Of a stretch of 8,471 nt of DNA, positions 5,937-8,471 are shown piece by piece. Location of the stretch: positions 1-8,471 of the forward strand of contig DHPN01000020.1 in assembly GCA_002407925.1 (NCBI GenBank). The letters run 5' to 3'. Each line of letters starts with the position of its first letter. Position 1 is the stretch's first letter. The translations under genes and the position numbers were made by a program. Below the pieces are notes generated by a model. It had not been told where the DNA came from. It saw only the letters and a program-made list of their open reading frames with translations, and ran no database searches. This DNA comes from Atopobiaceae bacterium UBA5363 (GTDB lineage Bacteria; Actinomycetota; Coriobacteriia; Coriobacteriales; Atopobiaceae).

Positions 5937-7319
5937 CTAGGCCATAGACTCTCCACAGAGCAACCCCATACAGCTGGCCATCATCAACCCCCTCGTCCAA
6001 CCCGAAGAGTCCCCAAGACAGCGAAGATGGGCAACGTTTGTTGTAAGGTCGGCTCCCATCATGATGCGGTTACTATAAAATTTCAGCTCAGGAGCATACA
6101 GAAGCGTCTCTTCAGCTGCAAAACCAGGCACTACCTCGTCAACAGCCTTAATGAAATTAATTATTTCTATCATCGCTCGATAAGGAATTGCGGCTGTTAT
6201 ATCCCCCGCCTCGGCATCACAGAGCGTTGGGGAGAGGTTCGAGCGAGAAAGCTCTCTTGGCCATGTTCGCTTACCATCAAGGATATCCCCGAAACGTTGC
6301 ACGAGGATGTGTCCGGCCCCCAACATGTTGCACATCTCTCCAACCATGCGCGCATAAGAAATCGGCTCATGAAAAGGCTCGCGAAAATTAAAGGTCACAA
6401 GCACGGCAAGATTGGTGTTGTCGCTTTTCTTGTCTTTGAACGAATGGCCGTTGACAACGGCTAGGTTGTGGTCATAGTTCTCTTGGCTGACGTAACCGCC
6501 GGGATTTTGGCAAAACGTTCTGACCTTATTGCGGAAGGGGTTCGGATAGCCCACGAGCTTGCTCTCATACAAAACATTATTGACGTTTTCCATTACCTCA
6601 TTGCGAACTTCAACCCGCACGCCAAGATCACAGGGCCCAGCTTGGTGAGCGATCCCCTGTTGCTCGCAAAGCTGGTTGAGCCAAGCAGCGCCACGCCGGC
6701 CAGTCGCAACGACCGTCTCAGAAGCACGAATCTCATAGCTGCTGCTGCGATCGCATACGATTGCTCCGCGACAGCTTCCACTCTCCATCAATAGTTCCTT
6801 GCACTCACACTCAAAAAGAAGCTGAACACCCGCATCCCTCAGATGCCGCTCTATGCGGGCATAAAGCTCTTGGGCCTTCTCGGTTCCAAGGTGACGTATC
6901 GGGCAATCAACCAGCTTAAGCCCTGCCTGAATTGCGCGGCGGCGTATTTGGGCAACTTCGTGAGGATGGCCTATGCCCTCGATGCGTTCGTCGGCCCCAA
7001 AGTCAAGATACATCTTGTCCACACGATTAATTGTTTGCTGTGTAAGCTCAGACCCAATGAGCTCGGGCAGGTCACCCCCAACCTCATATGAAAGTGAAAG
7101 CTTCCCGTCGGAAAAGGCGCCGGCACCAGAAAATCCCGTCGTGATCCGACATGGATTGCAGTGTATGCAATGTCCAATTTCACTACGAGGGCAGCTGCGA
7201 CGCTCAATGGGCAGGCCCTTCTCAATGAGGGTTATCTGGCCGGAGTAGCCGCGCCCAAGCAGTCCGAGCGCACAAAAGATCCCAGCTGGGCCAGCGCCAA
7301 CTATCAAGATGTCTGTCAT
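5937..7319 (-). CDS. FAD-dependent dehydrogenase, COG2509-like, substrate unknown
   Basis: The 460-residue product is a flavoprotein of the uncharacterised COG2509 type, common in anaerobic Gram-positives. The N-terminus has a Rossmann FAD motif, IVGAGPAG (6-13), with Glu33 in LIEKG placed to bind the ribose. A cysteine cluster follows at Cys43, 51, 54 and 57 (C-x7-C-x2-C-x2-C), then GFSGAGAFSDGKL (62-74), which is typical of the family. A second FAD-contact segment, VVATGRRGAAWL, and a C-terminal GDSSGWTRGLMMASCMGLL complete the fold. No signal peptide or membrane segment is seen, so it is cytoplasmic. I chose ATG 7319 because it starts directly before the FAD motif; the upstream AAGAAG is a weak ribosome site. 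A longer reading to 7463 would cross the divergent control region. It is transcribed divergently from the trigger-factor-like gene. The reaction is not known. Confidence 0.88.
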   Translation of the reverse strand: MTDILIVGAGPAGIFCALGLLGRGYSGQITLIEKGLPIERRSCPRSEIGHCIHCNPCRITTGFSGAGAFSDGKLSLSYEVGGDLPELIGSELTQQTINRVDKMYLDFGADERIEGIGHPHEVAQIRRRAIQAGLKLVDCPIRHLGTEKAQELYARIERHLRDAGVQLLFECECKELLMESGSCRGAIVCDRSSSYEIRASETVVATGRRGAAWLNQLCEQQGIAHQAGPCDLGVRVEVRNEVMENVNNVLYESKLVGYPNPFRNKVRTFCQNPGGYVSQENYDHNLAVVNGHSFKDKKSDNTNLAVLVTFNFREPFHEPISYARMVGEMCNMLGAGHILVQRFGDILDGKRTWPRELSRSNLSPTLCDAEAGDITAAIPYRAMIEIINFIKAVDEVVPGFAAEETLLYAPELKFYSNRIMMGADLTTNVAHLRCLGDSSGWTRGLMMASCMGLLCGESMA

Positions 7320-7394
7320 TTTATCTTCTTGCTTACCTTTGCTTACAACCACGTCACGCACTCTCCCTGCGTTATCCAATTCATTTGGGGCACA

Positions 7395-7411
7395 ATGTGT
7401 ACTGTACAAAT
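7395..7411. promoter_or_regulatory. palindrome, candidate operator
   Basis: The core TGTACTGTACA (7398-7408) is a perfect 11-bp odd palindrome. The symmetry extends to 17 bp with one mismatched pair (7397/7409). Such dyads in divergent spacers are often binding sites for dimeric repressors. No regulator gene is in the window, so the binding protein is unknown. Confidence 0.4.
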
Positions 7412-7413
7412 AC

Positions 7414-7427
7414 ATGAGCCTGCTCAT
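7414..7427. promoter_or_regulatory. second palindrome, candidate operator or leader hairpin
   Basis: ATGAGC and GCTCAT are perfect 6-bp arms around a CT centre. It begins 3 bp after the first palindrome and lies 24 bp before the plus-strand ATG. The 2-nt centre makes an RNA hairpin of all six pairs unlikely, so a DNA-binding site is the more natural reading. Confidence 0.35.
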
Positions 7428-7451
7428 AGGGTAACTCAGACGGAGGACCAA

Positions 7452-8291
7452 ATGGACATTCAAAAGCCCACGCCGCTCATGGTCGGCGGGAAAGCGTATT
7501 ACACACTCACAAGCTATGATCCTGTTTCAATTGAGGTGAAGGTACCACGCGTGACAGACGATGACGTGACTAGCGCGTTTGACAGCATGGTGACGCAATC
7601 TGGCGGAGACATGAGCAGCGCAAAAGATCCAAGCTGGCTCAAGCAACACTTCGGTACAGCCGATATGAAACAGATACGAGCTACAATACATGCCCAAGTG
7701 ACAGATGCCAACTACGAGCTGCTGAACCAGCAAAGAGAGCAAGCATGCGCCACAGAGCTCGCTAAGCGGTTGGCCCAATGCGTACCTGCATCTCATGTGG
7801 CAGAGACTCGTCGGCAAATGGCGGCCAACCTCGCTCAACAGATGCAGGCAAGCGGAATGGGCACAGACCAATTCCTCGCCAAAATGGGCATAGGTCACAC
7901 AGGGCTTGAAGTACTACTTGACAGGCAAGCCCAATCAATTGCCGAGCAGGAAGCGGCATTGGGCGCCTTCGCACAAGAGAAAAAACTTGAAGTGACAGAG
8001 GAAGATTATCCTCGGCTGCTTCATATCTCTGCTTCTCGCTGCCAAAAACTCCTTGTGAAGGCCAAATCCATAGGACAGGCGGAGCAGCTCCACGACAGTG
8101 CTTTGCATAACCGAGCTCTAGAAATCGTAGTCGCCGAGAGCAAATGCTCCTATAGCCATGAAACAGTAGAGGAGGCCGCGACTCGCAATAAACACGTACA
8201 TGCAGCGCAAGGCCAGGTACCCCCGCAGGTCCCCTTTAAAAAAGAAGGAGAAAAGACAACAGGAACAAGCCCAAAGCTGCATCTCGTATAA
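7452..8291 (+). CDS. trigger-factor-like protein with only the C-terminal chaperone domain
   Basis: The 279-residue product resembles the C-terminal substrate-binding domain of trigger factor. Diagnostic features are VKVPRVTDDDVTSAF (29-43), which resembles the segment at the start of the PPIase region, and the helical stretch LAKRLAQCVPASHVAETRRQ (103-122). The segment LLDRQAQSIAEQEAALGAFAQEKKLEVTEEDY (155-186) resembles the trigger-factor arms, where A-x-x-I-A-x-x-E precedes L-x-V-T-x-E. Full trigger factor is about 430 residues; the ribosome-binding N-terminus and a complete PPIase domain are absent. No signal peptide or lipobox is present, so a cytoplasmic chaperone or assembly factor is likely. 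The tail (about 240-279) is polar and probably disordered. The start is supported by GGAGG 5 nt upstream; an open frame continues back to 7161 but overlaps the FAD gene. A SurA-type or other helical protein is the main alternative. Confidence 0.72.
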   Translation: MDIQKPTPLMVGGKAYYTLTSYDPVSIEVKVPRVTDDDVTSAFDSMVTQSGGDMSSAKDPSWLKQHFGTADMKQIRATIHAQVTDANYELLNQQREQACATELAKRLAQCVPASHVAETRRQMAANLAQQMQASGMGTDQFLAKMGIGHTGLEVLLDRQAQSIAEQEAALGAFAQEKKLEVTEEDYPRLLHISASRCQKLLVKAKSIGQAEQLHDSALHNRALEIVVAESKCSYSHETVEEAATRNKHVHAAQGQVPPQVPFKKEGEKTTGTSPKLHLV

Positions 8292-8327
8292 CCACTTCGC
8301 GCTGCCATACATCGACCACAGCAAAGA

Positions 8328-8353
8328 GCTTTCCCTTGAACGCAGGAGAAAGC
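8328..8353. terminator. weak hairpin between convergent genes, possible terminator
   Basis: GCTTTCCC and GG-A-GAAAGC form an 8-bp stem with one bulged A around a 9-nt loop. It lies in the 104-bp spacer between the plus-strand chaperone-like gene and the minus-strand partial gene, where a bidirectional terminator is expected. Neither side is followed by a good T-run (CCCATTTC on plus, TCTTTGC on minus), so confidence is low. The remainder of the spacer shows nothing else I can support. Confidence 0.3.
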
Positions 8354-8395
8354 CCCATTTCATACATCGAACCATGCCTATTGAGCAGAAGGAAC

Positions 8396-8471
8396 CTACT
8401 TAGCAGTTGCCGACGTCGGCTCTGCAGCAGGTTGAGCAGCGGAGTTGGCCTCCTTAGCCTCCTTAGCCTCC
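8396..8471 (-). CDS. C-terminal tail of an unidentified protein, partial
   Basis: The last 24 codons and the TAG stop of a minus-strand gene are visible, and the gene continues beyond the right edge. The peptide begins EAKEAKEANSAAQPAAEPTS and ends ATAK. It is an Ala/Glu/Lys/Pro-rich, probably disordered tail of the kind found on ribosomal proteins, trigger factor and envelope proteins in high-Ala actinobacterial lineages. No family can be assigned. The reading is supported by the absence of stops, by the tandem EAK codons and by in-frame stops on the plus strand of the repeat. Confidence 0.5.
   Translation of the reverse strand, partial: EAKEAKEANSAAQPAAEPTSATAK
8449..8471 (-). repeat. 9-bp tandem repeat encoding Glu-Ala-Lys
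   Basis: CCTCCTTAG is repeated 2.6 times up to the window edge. On the minus strand it reads GAG GCT AAG, so each unit adds one Glu-Ala-Lys without changing frame. The array may extend outside the window, and its length may vary between strains. Confidence 0.7.

Larger units (their letters stand above)
7320..7451. promoter_or_regulatory. divergent control region between the FAD gene and the trigger-factor-like gene
   Basis: This 132-bp spacer separates two divergent genes and must carry both promoters unless transcription comes from elsewhere. I see no convincing -35/-10 pair on either strand. It holds two adjacent palindromes, listed separately, and the Shine-Dalgarno GGAGG (7442-7446) of the plus-strand gene. 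Confidence 0.55.

Noticed and set aside
6027..6464. 145-codon plus-strand open frame inside the FAD gene
   Set aside because: It is antisense to conserved flavoprotein sequence, with no recognisable domain.
7161..7451. N-terminal extension of the trigger-factor-like open frame
   Set aside because: It overlaps the FAD gene and crosses the divergent control region, while a good GGAGG precedes the ATG at 7452.
8118..8375. 85-codon hydrophobic minus-strand open frame near the right end
   Set aside because: It overlaps the chaperone-like gene antisense, and its Cys/Phe/Tyr-rich content fits the reverse complement of that gene better than a real membrane protein.
1..8471. CRISPR arrays, tRNA or rRNA genes, insertion sequences, phage or defence genes
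   Set aside because: I saw no spaced direct repeats, tRNA-like cloverleaf, transposase motifs or defence-protein signatures; the region is ordinary housekeeping DNA apart from its right-hand part.

Overview
This window of roughly 50% GC looks like a chromosomal housekeeping region from a Gram-positive bacterium. The gene order prfA-prmC-tsaC-glyA-rpiB-upp-(atpI)-atpB on the minus strand is the conserved rpmE/prfA-to-ATP-synthase neighbourhood known from Firmicutes and deep Actinobacteria. Protein flavour (RF1 ending its catalytic loop as GGQ-GVNTTYSAVRITH, and the genes present between prfA and atp) makes me lean to the Coriobacteriia, but the sequence alone does not prove the lineage.

Right to left on the minus strand: a clipped gene for an Ala/Glu/Lys-rich C-terminal tail enters at the right edge (8396-8471). 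A plus-strand gene for a short trigger-factor-like chaperone (7452-8291) converges on it. A divergent 132-bp control region (7320-7451) with two palindromes separates that chaperone from a minus-strand FAD-dependent dehydrogenase of the COG2509 type (5937-7319). After a 160-bp spacer with a possible promoter and hairpins, six closely spaced genes follow: prfA (RF1), prmC (RF1/RF2 glutamine methyltransferase), tsaC (threonylcarbamoyl-AMP synthase), glyA, rpiB and upp. A small membrane protein in the atpI position and the first 23 codons of a probable atpB complete the window.

The genes of the long minus-strand cluster fit together functionally. PrmC modifies the GGQ glutamine of RF1, and TsaC supplies the t6A tRNA modification, so the first three serve translation. 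GlyA provides glycine and one-carbon units. RpiB provides ribose-5-phosphate, the precursor of the PRPP consumed by Upp in uracil salvage. The cluster then leads into the F0F1 ATP synthase. Intergenic gaps are 2 to 83 bp, and most genes have clear Shine-Dalgarno sequences, so a long operon is likely.

I see no tRNA, rRNA, CRISPR array, insertion sequence or phage gene, and no convincing novel multi-gene system. The parts most worth a second look are the trigger-factor-like protein that lacks the ribosome-binding and PPIase domains, its divergent palindromic control region, the cysteine cluster in the FAD enzyme, and the long-range inverted repeat just upstream of the atpI-like gene.
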